From Helicobacteraceae bacterium (GTDB lineage: Bacteria; Campylobacterota; Campylobacteria; Campylobacterales; Helicobacteraceae), in the NCBI GenBank assembly GCA_900770765.1, contig CAAGLK010000043.1:1-30845 (forward strand): a stretch of DNA of 30,845 bases. Direction: 5' to 3'. Every line of letters begins with the position of its first letter. The first letter of the stretch is position 1. The translations under genes were made by a program, and so were the position numbers. Below are positions 1 to 7,850 of the stretch, in pieces. Below the pieces are notes generated by a model. The model was not told the origin of the DNA. It saw only the letters and a program-made list of their open reading frames with translations, and ran no database searches.

Positions 1-1
1 T

Positions 2-343
2 GGCAGTGATGAGAATCTTGGCGTGTTAGATTATTGGCGTAGGGCATTTTATGATAGTAATAATTATAGGCGGACAAAAACGCTAAAGAATCTAAGCATG
101 TCTGCACTTTTATCGCTTTTCCCGCTTATTAGCATTTTTTATTATCCGCTTTTAGGCGTTAAGAATCCTAGATATCAAAAAAATTATACGATTTTACAAA
201 CAATGTTTGCGGTATCTATTTATATGGGATGCTTGTATTTATGTGCGTCTTATGCGCCTTTAGTTGGAATCCCGCTTTTAGTGCTTATGTGGGGAGGATG
301 CGGATATTTTTTATATAAGCAAAAAGTGGCGAAATTTTATTAA
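2..343 (+). CDS. LptF/LptG (YjgP/YjgQ) family permease, C-terminal end only
   Basis: The reading frame is already open at base 2, so this is the 3' end of a gene that starts before the window. The 114 visible residues hold three hydrophobic segments (roughly LSMSALLSLFPLISIF, TMFAVSIYMGCLYLC and VGIPLLVLMWGGCGYFLY) and end in a short basic tail. This matches the C-terminal membrane block of YjgP/YjgQ permeases, which form the inner-membrane channel of the Lpt lipopolysaccharide-export ABC transporter. From memory, H. pylori has a gene of this family beside truA, as here. LptF and LptG cannot be told apart from this fragment. Its stop shares one base with the truA start (TAATG), so the two are probably co-transcribed and coupled. 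Confidence 0.75.
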   Translation, partial: GSDENLGVLDYWRRAFYDSNNYRRTKTLKNLSMSALLSLFPLISIFYYPLLGVKNPRYQKNYTILQTMFAVSIYMGCLYLCASYAPLVGIPLLVLMWGGCGYFLYKQKVAKFY

Positions 344-1074
344 TGCAAAAAGATTTTAAAGTTGCTATGAAAATAGCATATTATGGTGGGGCGTTTTTTG
401 GATTCCAGCGGCAAAATGAAGTTTTAAGCGTTAGCGATTTTTTAAGTGAAAAGTTTAGGAGTGTTGGAATCTTTGGCGAGTTTTTAGCAAGTGGGAGAAC
501 AGATAGAGGTGTGCATGCTAGTGCGCAAGTTATTAGCTTAAGGATTCCGCATTTTTGGGATAATTTAGAAGAGCTTAAAACTAGGCTTAATAAAAAGCTG
601 TATCCTTATGTGAAAATTAAAAGAATCTGGCGGGTAAGTGATGAGTTTAATGCAAGATTCCACGCTAAAAGAAGAGGATATTGCTATCTTTTAAGTAAGC
701 AAAATTCTCCTTTTTTAAACACAATTTCACTTCCATATTTACCACAGAATCCTAATTTAATAAGACTAGCTTTAAAAGAATTAGAGGGGCAGCATAATTT
801 TAGTGCATTTTGTAAAAGCGATGGCTGTGGGGAAAAGGGTGCGATTCGCACTATTTTTAAAGCAAGGCTAAAAGAATATGGAGGGTTTTATATTTTTTCA
901 TTTTGGGGAAGTGGCTTTTTAAGGTCGCAAATTCGCCTTATGGTTGGAATCTTACTTGAAATTGACAAAGGAAATTTAAGTATAGATGATTTAAAAAGGC
1001 AATTACAAGGAGAGAAAATTTATAGGATTCCAATCGCACCACATGGCTTATTTTTAACAAGAGTGGATTATTAA
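343..1074 (+). CDS. truA: tRNA pseudouridine synthase A
   Basis: TruA converts uridines 38-40 in the anticodon arm of tRNAs to pseudouridine. The 243-aa product has the usual family length. The catalytic motif is seen as ASGRTDRGVHA, with the nucleophilic Asp at residue 54. Near the N-terminus is the family pattern YYGGAFFGFQRQ. Near the C-terminus is the RSQIRLMVGIL segment, equivalent to the usual FLxxMVR region. The ATG overlaps the stop of the upstream permease by one base, and no other start is plausible. The protein looks complete and functional. Confidence 0.95.
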   Translation: MQKDFKVAMKIAYYGGAFFGFQRQNEVLSVSDFLSEKFRSVGIFGEFLASGRTDRGVHASAQVISLRIPHFWDNLEELKTRLNKKLYPYVKIKRIWRVSDEFNARFHAKRRGYCYLLSKQNSPFLNTISLPYLPQNPNLIRLALKELEGQHNFSAFCKSDGCGEKGAIRTIFKARLKEYGGFYIFSFWGSGFLRSQIRLMVGILLEIDKGNLSIDDLKRQLQGEKIYRIPIAPHGLFLTRVDY

Positions 1075-1087
1075 GCCTTTAAGTTTA

Positions 1088-1096
1088 TGTTATAAT
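1088..1096 (+). promoter_or_regulatory. extended -10 promoter (TGtTATAAT)
   Basis: A perfect TATAAT at 1091-1096 is preceded by TG with one base between, an extended -10 element. It lies 13 bases after the truA stop and 25 bases before the ATG at 1122. Campylobacterota housekeeping promoters often lack a clear -35 box, and none is obvious here. It probably drives the small ORFs at 1122-1490. Confidence 0.55.
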
Positions 1097-1121
1097 CTAG
1101 CAAATTTAAAAGGAAGTAAAA

Positions 1122-1211
1122 ATGGAATTAGCAGTTAGAAAAGATGGTATTTTGTCGTATCCAACGCTACTTTTACTTGTAGATATGATTAAAAAATTCA
1201 AGCAAGAATAA
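1122..1211 (+). CDS. 29-residue ORF, possible 5' part of an interrupted small gene
   Basis: An ATG with a well-placed Shine-Dalgarno (AAGGAAG at 1110-1116) opens a 29-codon ORF ending in TAA at 1209-1211. The peptide starts MELAVRKDGILSYP and ends KKFKQE. The next ORF (1239-1490) lies in the same frame with no other stop between them. Reading through the TAA would give one protein of about 122 residues. Only this first ORF has a good promoter and ribosome-binding site. It may therefore be the intact 5' end of a gene truncated by a nonsense mutation, or a genuine leader peptide. No family is recognised. Confidence 0.35.
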   Translation: MELAVRKDGILSYPTLLLLVDMIKKFKQE

Positions 1212-1238
1212 AGAAAAGATGAAATAGTAGATGTGGTA

Positions 1239-1490
1239 ATGGCAGTAGCAAGCGATATAAAAAGCAATGAGTCAATAACCGCAAAAGTTATAAAAGATGA
1301 GGTAGAAGAAAAGTTTAAAAATGAATTAGCTACAAAAGATTTTGTTAGAGCAGAAATCCAAAAAGTAAGGGTTGAGATTCAAGAAGTAAGAGCTGAGATT
1401 CATATTTCTAAAATTGACATAATTAAGTGGATTATAGGTTCTCAAGTGGCTATTGCGTCTCTTGTGATTGCTATTTTAAAATTATTTTAA
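1239..1490 (+). CDS. small coiled-coil protein with C-terminal membrane anchor
   Basis: This unrecognised protein of about 83 residues has a charged helical first part with a heptad-like repeat (EIQKVRVEIQEVRAEI). It is followed by one C-terminal hydrophobic segment (WIIGSQVAIASLVIAILKLF). This layout resembles DUF1640-like coiled-coil/tail-anchor proteins, but that is only a resemblance. The ATG at 1239 is chosen; a GTG at 1233 is the alternative. Neither has a convincing ribosome-binding site. Upstream in the same frame lies the 29-codon ORF ending in TAA, so this may be the distal part of a broken gene. Confidence 0.45.
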   Translation: MAVASDIKSNESITAKVIKDEVEEKFKNELATKDFVRAEIQKVRVEIQEVRAEIHISKIDIIKWIIGSQVAIASLVIAILKLF

Positions 1491-1533
1491 GCTAGAATCT
1501 TAATTTAAGATTCTATGCTTTAAGATTCTAGCT
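1490..1533. terminator. bidirectional hairpin terminator between convergent genes
   Basis: Bases 1490-1503 (AGCTAGAATCTTAA) pair perfectly with 1520-1533 over 14 bp, with a 16-base loop. T-rich sequence follows on the plus strand, and the minus strand has a T-rich flank too. The loop holds another copy of the arm sequence (1505-1514), so a competing near-loopless hairpin 1494-1503/1505-1514 is also possible. It separates the plus-strand small gene from the end of polA on the minus strand and could stop transcription from both sides. Confidence 0.7.
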
Positions 1534-1540
1534 AATTTTA

Positions 1541-4216
1541 TTATTTTAAATCTCCCCAATTTTTTGCTATGTTTATGCTGCATTTTAGCGGAACTTTTAG
1601 GCTTATTATATTTTCCATAATTTCTACTATTTTTTTAGATTCCAACTCTAAAAATTGCTTAGGTGTTTCAAAAATAAGCTCATCATGGACTTGCAAAATT
1701 AAGTTTGATTGCAAATTACTTTGCGTGATTTTAAGCATTGCTAGCTTTATAATATCTGCCGCACTTCCTTGAAAAATAGCATTTATTCCTTCGCGTAAAT
1801 TTGCTGCTTTTTGAAATTCTTGTGTGTTTTTGAAGTTAAATTTACGCATTCTGCCTAGAAGTGTTAGGGAATAGCCGTTTTGCAAAATAAACTCTTCTTG
1901 ATTTTTTAAAAACTCCTTAACGGTTGGGAAAGATTCAAAATAGCTTTGTATATATTCTTTTGCTTCAAGTTGGCTAATTTGCAAGGTTTCGCTAAGTTTT
2001 CTAGACCCCATACCATAAATTAAGCCAAAGTTTATGCTCTTTGCTATTTGTCTTTTTTGCTCTGCTTGTGCTTCTCCAAAGAGTTTTTTAGCAGTTTCTA
2101 GGTGAATATCCGCATTTTTATAAAAGGCTTCTATTAATGCGGAATCTTGTGAAAAATGCGCCAATAATCGTAGCTCAATTTGAGAATAATCAAGGCTAAT
2201 TAAAGAGTAGCCATTTTTTGCTATAAAGCCCTCCCTTATGCGCCTACCTTGTGTGGTTTTCACAGGGATATTTTGTAAATTTGGATTATTTGAGCTTAGC
2301 CGCCCTGTGCTTGTGCCTGTTTGCAAAAATGAAGTATATATTTTATGTGATTCATTTAAACTAGCATATGAAATTAGCGGCTCTACATAAGTGCTAAATA
2401 GCTTAAAAAGCTCTCTATATTCTAAAATTTTAGGGATTATAGGATGCTCATTTCTTAAGGATTCTAGCACACTATGGGAAGTGCTAAGATGGGTTTTTAC
2501 CTTTTTATCGCTTTGCAAATTTAGCTCATTAAATAGCACAATTGAAAGCTGCTGCGGAGAGTTTAGATTAAAAGGCTTGTTTGCTAGTGTGTAAATTTCT
2601 TTACTTAAATTTTGCAGTTTTATAGATATTTCTTCTTTTAGCTTTGAAAAATGCGCAATATCAATTGTCGCACCGCTTAGCTCCATATTTACAAGACATT
2701 CTATAAAAGGAAATTCAAGCGACTCTGCTAATTTTAGTAAAGATTGTGGTAGCATAGATTCTAGCTTTTTATATAGCTGGTAGCTAGCAGCACTATCCTC
2801 ACAAGCATAAATAGAGGCATTTTCTATCGCTACTTGTGAAAAGTTCTCGCCTTTTTTTACAATATTATCAAATGAAATCATTTTATGCTTAAAATAAGAT
2901 TCCATTAAAAAATCAAGCCCACAAGGCGCATCGCTATTATAAAGCCAAGCTAAAATCATGCTATCTTTTATGTTTTTATAATTTTTTGGCGTAAAGTTAA
3001 AATTACTTTTTAAAATTTCTAAATCATATTTAATATTGTGTCCTATAACTTCTTTTGCATTAAAAATCTTTTGTATAGCACTTAGCGCAAAGGGCTTTGA
3101 GACTTGTGAGTTTATACCTAAATAACTATGAGCTATTGGGACATAATAGGATTCCACCCCATTTAGCGAAAATGAAAAACCAACAATTTTTGCCTTTATT
3201 GCATCTAAATCTGTGGTTTCTGTATCAAATGCTATAGTGGAATCCTCTTTTATTTTCTCTAAAATATTTTGCAATTTTTTATTGGAATCTAGCAAAATAT
3301 CGCAAAATTTAAATAAAGAGTTTTTATTTACATTTTTATAAGATTCTATTGAAAATGTTTGTTTTGATATTTTTTTTAAAATATTTTTTAGCTCATATTT
3401 TTCTAGTGAATCTATTATGTTTAAAAGCGGATTCTGCACGGGCATAAGGCAGCACTCTAAGCTAAATTCTGGCAGTAAATCATCTTTTAATTTAACTAGC
3501 TGTTGGCTAATATAAACATTTTCTTTAGAAGCTATTAGAAGCTCTTTTGTGCGTGGCTTTGCAATTTTGTCTAAATTTGCATAGATTCCATCTAGGCTTT
3601 TAAACTCTTGTAAAAGCGGGGCGGCAGTTTGCGGCCCTATTTGTTTTGCGCCTGGCACATTATCGCTACTATCGCCGACTAGACTTTGATAATCTATAAA
3701 TTGCGATGGAGTTATTCCATATTTTTCAAGGCATTGCTCTTCTCTAATTTCTTTTTTATCTTTAGGATTGTATCTAAAGGTATTGCCGCCTATTAGCTGG
3801 TTTAAATCTTTATCTGAGCTAATGATTCTAATTTGAAGATTTTGTTCTTTTTGCATTGTTTTATTAATAGATGCGATTATATCATCTGCTTCATAGCCAT
3901 CTATAGAGATGCTTTTTAGCCCCATTTGCTCTATCCAAGAAATAGCGACTTTTATTTGCTCTTTTATATCATCTGGTGCTTTAACTCTATTTGCTTTATA
4001 AAGCGGATAAATATCTTTTCTAAAGTTATTATTTGATTCTAGGGCAAAAACAATATAATCTTTTTGGTTTTTTTTGTAAAGTCCTAAAATAAGCTCGGCA
4101 AAGCTATTTAAAAGCCCTGTGGGGAAGCCCTCACTATTTCTTAAATTCGCCTTAGAAGTGCCATAAAAATCGCGGAAGAATATCCCAAAAGTATCTATTA
4201 TATGCAGTGTTCTCAT
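1541..4216 (-). CDS. polA: DNA polymerase I
   Basis: The 891-aa product has three domains in order. The N-terminal 5'-3' nuclease (about 1-285) carries YEADDIIAS at 108-116 and GDSSDNVPG at 181-189. The 3'-5' exonuclease (about 310-490) keeps FDTET (D331, E333), the GHNIKYD segment (to D398) and a YxxxD motif (Y470, D474), so proofreading looks intact. The polymerase has LDYSQIELR (catalytic D676), the O-helix KSINFGLIYG near 727-736 and VHDELIFE (D845). It fills Okazaki gaps after primer removal and acts in repair. Its ATG overlaps the terC stop by four bases (ATGA), with AGGAT upstream, so it is translationally coupled to terC. Confidence 0.97.
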   Translation of the reverse strand: MRTLHIIDTFGIFFRDFYGTSKANLRNSEGFPTGLLNSFAELILGLYKKNQKDYIVFALESNNNFRKDIYPLYKANRVKAPDDIKEQIKVAISWIEQMGLKSISIDGYEADDIIASINKTMQKEQNLQIRIISSDKDLNQLIGGNTFRYNPKDKKEIREEQCLEKYGITPSQFIDYQSLVGDSSDNVPGAKQIGPQTAAPLLQEFKSLDGIYANLDKIAKPRTKELLIASKENVYISQQLVKLKDDLLPEFSLECCLMPVQNPLLNIIDSLEKYELKNILKKISKQTFSIESYKNVNKNSLFKFCDILLDSNKKLQNILEKIKEDSTIAFDTETTDLDAIKAKIVGFSFSLNGVESYYVPIAHSYLGINSQVSKPFALSAIQKIFNAKEVIGHNIKYDLEILKSNFNFTPKNYKNIKDSMILAWLYNSDAPCGLDFLMESYFKHKMISFDNIVKKGENFSQVAIENASIYACEDSAASYQLYKKLESMLPQSLLKLAESLEFPFIECLVNMELSGATIDIAHFSKLKEEISIKLQNLSKEIYTLANKPFNLNSPQQLSIVLFNELNLQSDKKVKTHLSTSHSVLESLRNEHPIIPKILEYRELFKLFSTYVEPLISYASLNESHKIYTSFLQTGTSTGRLSSNNPNLQNIPVKTTQGRRIREGFIAKNGYSLISLDYSQIELRLLAHFSQDSALIEAFYKNADIHLETAKKLFGEAQAEQKRQIAKSINFGLIYGMGSRKLSETLQISQLEAKEYIQSYFESFPTVKEFLKNQEEFILQNGYSLTLLGRMRKFNFKNTQEFQKAANLREGINAIFQGSAADIIKLAMLKITQSNLQSNLILQVHDELIFETPKQFLELESKKIVEIMENIISLKVPLKCSINIAKNWGDLK

Positions 4217-4950
4217 TTTAATCCTTTTGCTAAGTGTTTTTTCTTAATATAAATATTTATGGATTCCACGCCTAGTGAAAACGCCATTGCAAAATAAATA
4301 TAGGTCTTAGAAATATGGAAGTCTAGCCCCTCTGCGACAAGCGTTACTCCTACTAAAATCAAAAATGCTAAAGCTAGAATCTTAATCGTAGGATTAGATT
4401 CTACAAATTCCGAAATCGCCTTACTTGCTATCATCATAACACCCACAGCGACAATTACAGCTATCATCATAATCTCAATTACATCTACCATCCCCACAGC
4501 GGTAATAACAGAATCTAGTGAAAACACAATATCTAAAATAGCAATTTGAATTAAGACGCTAAAAAAGCCCTTTTTAGCCCCTTCTTTTAAGCTAACTTCA
4601 TCTTTAACTTCAGCTTCATCAATATCGTGGTGAATTTCAAGCGTGGATTTACCTATTAAAAAAAGTCCGCCTAAAATTAAAATAATATCTCTTCCAGAAA
4701 TTTCATAAGAAAACACGCTAAAAAGCGGCTCCGTTAGCTTCATAATCCAAAAAATAGATAAAAGCAATAAAAGCCTAGTAACCATAGCTAAACTTAAGCC
4801 AAAGATTCTAGCCCTTTGCCGCTGCTCTTGTGGTAATCTACCCACTAAAATAGCTATAAAAATAATATTATCAATCCCAAGAACAATTTCTAAACCAATA
4901 AGCGTAGCAAGAGCCACCCACGACTCAGGGCTAATAATCCAATCAAACAT
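4213..4950 (-). CDS. TerC family integral membrane protein
   Basis: This protein of about 245 residues has seven or so hydrophobic segments. It carries the TerC signature LEIVLGIDNIIFIAIL near the N-terminus and its internal repeat AILDIVFSLDSVITAVGM in the middle. The acidic residues inside these membrane segments are typical of the family. TerC proteins are linked to tellurite resistance and, in better-studied members, to metal (manganese) efflux at or after the Sec translocon; the substrate here is unknown. The ATG at 4950 is preferred because AAAGG lies about seven bases upstream. A TTG at 4968 would add six residues and swallow that site. It is the first gene of a terC-polA operon. Confidence 0.88.
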   Translation of the reverse strand: MFDWIISPESWVALATLIGLEIVLGIDNIIFIAILVGRLPQEQRQRARIFGLSLAMVTRLLLLLSIFWIMKLTEPLFSVFSYEISGRDIILILGGLFLIGKSTLEIHHDIDEAEVKDEVSLKEGAKKGFFSVLIQIAILDIVFSLDSVITAVGMVDVIEIMMIAVIVAVGVMMIASKAISEFVESNPTIKILALAFLILVGVTLVAEGLDFHISKTYIYFAMAFSLGVESINIYIKKKHLAKGLK

Positions 4951-5041
4951 ACTCAACCTTTTTTGCAAAAACTTAAAGAAGCGGAATTTTAATAAAATTT
5001 ACTTAAAAAGCGAGTTTTTTAATAAAATAAAGTTTTTATTG

Positions 5042-5074
5042 TTTAGCTTTTTGTAAAAACCGCCGATGTATAAT
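5042..5074 (+). promoter_or_regulatory. sigma28 (FliA)-like promoter of the yjfB-type gene
   Basis: GCCGATGT at 5062-5069 matches the sigma28 -10 consensus GCCGATAA at six of eight bases. TTAG at 5043-5046 sits exactly 15 bases upstream, where the consensus has TAAA. A TATAAT at 5069-5074 overlaps the end of the -10, so a housekeeping promoter is also possible. The next gene encodes a small YjfB-type motility protein, which fits late flagellar control. The rest of the 4951-5122 gap is AT-rich. It probably also holds the minus-strand terC promoter; ATTTTA at 4986-4991 would read TAAAAT on that strand. Confidence 0.5.
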
Positions 5075-5122
5075 CCGCAATCCTTACATTAAAGGATGGT
5101 AAATCATAATAAGGAGATGGCT

Positions 5123-5338
5123 ATGATTTCTGGAATTGATAGTGGCTCAATTGCTGCAAGTGGTAATTTATCAGTGCTTAAAAAAGCTATGGATAGCGAA
5201 GAGACAATGATGAACTCCATTATTAATGGTATGCAAGGAGCAAGTGGGATGCAAACACAAGCCCCAGCCCCAGCACAACAACCTTCACAAAGCACACCAA
5301 GTGTGCAAGGCACAAATAAGCTAGATATTATGGCTTAA
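5123..5338 (+). CDS. YjfB-type putative motility protein
   Basis: A 71-aa protein, MISGIDSGSIAASGNLSVLKK at its start, resembles the YjfB/putative motility protein family: short, with a conserved N-terminal helix containing xSVLKKAMDSEE, then a Met-rich stretch (MMNSIINGMQGASGM). A Pro/Gln/Ser-rich low-complexity segment follows, with a conserved-looking end (TNKLDIMA). There is no signal peptide or membrane segment. The ATG at 5123 is chosen because AAGGAG (5111-5116) lies six bases upstream; earlier starts at 5096 and 5117 overlap or precede that site. The upstream sigma28-like promoter supports co-regulation with late flagellar genes. The molecular function is unknown. The last 18 bases overlap the convergent ATPase gene. 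Confidence 0.7.
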   Translation: MISGIDSGSIAASGNLSVLKKAMDSEETMMNSIINGMQGASGMQTQAPAPAQQPSQSTPSVQGTNKLDIMA

Positions 5339-6385
5339 TATGCTAGCTCCCTTTAGTGCAAATGCGCTAAAGGAAGTAATTATATAAGGCATCCCTTGAA
5401 ACTCTCCACTTTTTTTATCATTTAGTGTAATAATTAATAAAGAATCGCAAAATTCCCTTTCTTTCCCTATCTTGCTTAATCTTATTTGCAAATTTTGCAC
5501 AAAAGGACAGCATAGGATCCCAAGATTTAGTTTAGGGATATAAAAATCTAGTTTATCACTATAAAAAACTTCTAATTTAAAATTAAAAATAAGCTCTAAA
5601 AAAACCATATTTTCAAATAAAAGCGTAAAGTTTTTTTCATAAGATATTGCATTTTTTAGCGTAAAATCCCAAAAATATAGCTTCTTGGGTGCAAGTTTGT
5701 GCTCAAATTTATTAACCCAAAATAGCATTTTGCTAGATTCTAGCATTTTACAAAATTCATAAAACCTATCCTTTGAGATTCTGCCCTCTTTTTTTAATTT
5801 TGTAAAAATTTGATAAATTGAAACTTTTTGTCCTAAATGTAAAATTAAGCTCCTTAGAATCCAAAAATCACTAGAATCTTTTAATTTACCTTTTAAAAAA
5901 TATCCTTTGTTTTGTTCTAATATATTTCCAAATCGCAAATAAGAATTAAAGCTTAAATCAATAGGAGTTTTTTGTAATTTGTAAAATTCGCTAAAGCTAA
6001 GTGGCGGAATCTCTAGCAGAGTAAAATCGCTTACATCAAGTGGATAATTAGAAATTAAAGCTAAGAATCTTAATTTATTTTTAGGCAATGTTTTTAAGAA
6101 TTCTTGTGAAAAATTATCTAAAATTAGCACTTGTATTTTTTCTTTTTCTAAAAACTCTTGTAAATTTTCTAAATCTTTTTTAGGATTTAATCTAATATCT
6201 TCTAAATCAATATAAAGTTTTTTATAATTTTTAAATTCTTCTTTTTCAAAATAGTTTAATACTATGCTTGTTTTACCTATGCTAAATCCACCATAAATTA
6301 GCGTTTTTGAATCTAGTTGTATTTTAAAATCTCTTTCTTTTTTTGCTTGTGTTGGGTAGGATTCTAGGATTTTTTCTAATATCAT
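5321..6385 (-). CDS. AAA-family P-loop ATPase of unknown function
   Basis: The 354-aa protein has a Walker A motif GGFSIGKTS (residues 32-40, Lys38) and a Walker B-like strand VLILDN (Asp89). The segment LEIPPLSFSEFYKLQ follows, typical of the AAA_14/DUF4143-type predicted ATPases. A likely winged-helix or other C-terminal region comes next. No signal peptide or membrane helix is visible. The role of this group is not established; some members are linked to DNA- or toxin-type systems, so no function is assigned. The RGAWTCY signature is normal here, so it looks like a long-term resident gene. It converges on the yjfB-type gene with an 18-base overlap and is transcribed divergently from gatA. 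Confidence 0.7.
   Translation of the reverse strand: MILEKILESYPTQAKKERDFKIQLDSKTLIYGGFSIGKTSIVLNYFEKEEFKNYKKLYIDLEDIRLNPKKDLENLQEFLEKEKIQVLILDNFSQEFLKTLPKNKLRFLALISNYPLDVSDFTLLEIPPLSFSEFYKLQKTPIDLSFNSYLRFGNILEQNKGYFLKGKLKDSSDFWILRSLILHLGQKVSIYQIFTKLKKEGRISKDRFYEFCKMLESSKMLFWVNKFEHKLAPKKLYFWDFTLKNAISYEKNFTLLFENMVFLELIFNFKLEVFYSDKLDFYIPKLNLGILCCPFVQNLQIRLSKIGKEREFCDSLLIITLNDKKSGEFQGMPYIITSFSAFALKGASILSHNI
5350..5373. terminator. hairpin downstream of the yjfB-type gene, inside the ATPase 3' end
   Basis: CCTTTAGTGC (5350-5359) pairs with GCGCTAAAGG (5364-5373) over 10 bp with one G-T wobble and a four-base loop (AAAT). It starts 12 bases after the stop of the plus-strand gene but lies in coding sequence of the convergent minus-strand gene. 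No clear T-run follows, so intrinsic termination is uncertain; it may instead protect the transcript 3' end. Confidence 0.4.
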
Positions 6386-6449
6386 TTTAAAACTTCTTTT
6401 TATTAAAATTGTAAATTAATATTTTATTAAATTATTAGAAATTTTTTTC

Positions 6450-6455
6450 TACAAT
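6450..6455 (+). promoter_or_regulatory. -10 box (TACAAT) of the gatA-guaB operon
   Basis: TACAAT at 6450-6455 follows a T-tract in the AT-rich divergent gap 6386-6485, about 30 bases before the gatA start. Upstream T-rich periodicity instead of a -35 box is typical for this phylum. On the opposite strand another TACAAT (6413-6408) could serve the ATPase gene. Confidence 0.45.
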
Positions 6456-6485
6456 TGCGAAATTTTTTTACATTTTGGGGCGAGT

Positions 6486-7850
6486 ATGAAAATTCCTACA
6501 CTACAAGAAGCGTTACAATTTAATAAAGATGAGATTTTAGAGCTTAAAGCTAACTTAAAAGAGAGAATTAAAAACAGCGATTTAAATGCGTTTGTGGATA
6601 AAAATAACGAAGTTTTAGACTATGATAGCGAGAAATTACCCATTGCGATTAAGGATAATATAAGCGTTAAAGGCTGGGAAATAACTTGTGGAAGTAGAAT
6701 CCTACAAGGCTATATCGCACCTTATAACGCCACTGCGGTTGAAAATTTGTTAAAAAACAATTTCGCACCTTTTGGGCGGACAAATATGGACGAGTTTGCG
6801 ATGGGTAGCACGACTGCAAGTAGCTTTTATGGTAAAACGCTAAATCCGTGTGATAAAAGCAAAGTCCCCGGTGGTAGTAGTGGCGGAAGTGCGGCGGCTG
6901 TGGCTGGTGGCTTAGCACTAGCCGCACTTGGAAGCGACACAGGTGGAAGCATCCGCCAACCTGCTAGCTTTTGTGGCTGTGTGGGGCTAAAGCCAACTTA
7001 TGGACGCGTTAGCCGCTATGGGCTAGTCGCTTATAGCTCGAGCCTAGACCAGATAGGGCCAATTACGCAAGATGTAAGCGATGCGGCGATATTATTTGAC
7101 GCAATAGCTGGCTATGATAAAATGGATTCCACAAGTGCAAATGTGGAATCGCAAAGCTTGTTTGAGAATTTAGACGCTAATAAAAAATTTAGCGTAGCAA
7201 TTCTCCCAGAACTCCTTAAAGATGCGGATTCTAACATACAAGACGCTTATCAAAATACAATTGATTTACTTTCAAAAAACGGGCATAAAATAATAGAGAA
7301 AAAAATGCTAGATACTAGCTATATGATTTCGGCTTATTATGTGATTTGCACCGCAGAGGCTAGCTCAAATCTAGCACGCTTTGATGGTGTGCGATATGGG
7401 CGGAGAGCAGATGATATTAAAAACCTAAAAGAGCTTTATATAAAAACTAGAAGCGAAGGCTTTGGCGATGAGGTAAAACGCAGAATCCTACTAGGGACTT
7501 TCGTGCTAAGTAGCGGATATTATGATGCATATTATATTAAAGCACAAAAGGTGAGAACGCTTGTAGCTAGGCAGTATAATGAAATCTTAAGCGATTGTGA
7601 TGTGATTTTAAGCCCTGTGGCACCTAGCACAGCCTTTAGTTTTGATACGCTTAAAACTCCGCTTCAAATGTATTTAGAAGATATTTATACAATTGGTATA
7701 AATCTAGCTGGGCTTCCAGCTATCTCGCTCCCTGTGGCAAAAGATGGGGCATTGCCTATTGGTATGCAGTTTATTTCAAAAGCATTTAAGGAGCAGAATT
7801 TATTAGATATTGCGCTAAATGTGGAATCTCAACTTAAGGAGTGTTTATGA
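6486..7850 (+). CDS. gatA: Asp/Glu-tRNA(Asn/Gln) amidotransferase subunit A
   Basis: GatA is the amidase subunit of GatCAB. It releases ammonia from glutamine or asparagine so that mischarged Glu-tRNA(Gln) or Asp-tRNA(Asn) is converted to the correct amide form. The 454-aa protein shows the amidase signature PGGSSGGSAAAVAGG followed by GSDTGGSIRQPA. The Ser-cisSer-Lys triad is complete: Lys56 in IAIKDN, Ser131, and nucleophile Ser155. Their spacing (75 and 24 residues) equals that of Staphylococcus aureus GatA. The ATG is preceded by GGGGCGAG. The gene ends in ATGA, overlapping guaB. Neither gatB nor gatC is adjacent. Confidence 0.96.
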   Translation: MKIPTLQEALQFNKDEILELKANLKERIKNSDLNAFVDKNNEVLDYDSEKLPIAIKDNISVKGWEITCGSRILQGYIAPYNATAVENLLKNNFAPFGRTNMDEFAMGSTTASSFYGKTLNPCDKSKVPGGSSGGSAAAVAGGLALAALGSDTGGSIRQPASFCGCVGLKPTYGRVSRYGLVAYSSSLDQIGPITQDVSDAAILFDAIAGYDKMDSTSANVESQSLFENLDANKKFSVAILPELLKDADSNIQDAYQNTIDLLSKNGHKIIEKKMLDTSYMISAYYVICTAEASSNLARFDGVRYGRRADDIKNLKELYIKTRSEGFGDEVKRRILLGTFVLSSGYYDAYYIKAQKVRTLVARQYNEILSDCDVILSPVAPSTAFSFDTLKTPLQMYLEDIYTIGINLAGLPAISLPVAKDGALPIGMQFISKAFKEQNLLDIALNVESQLKECL

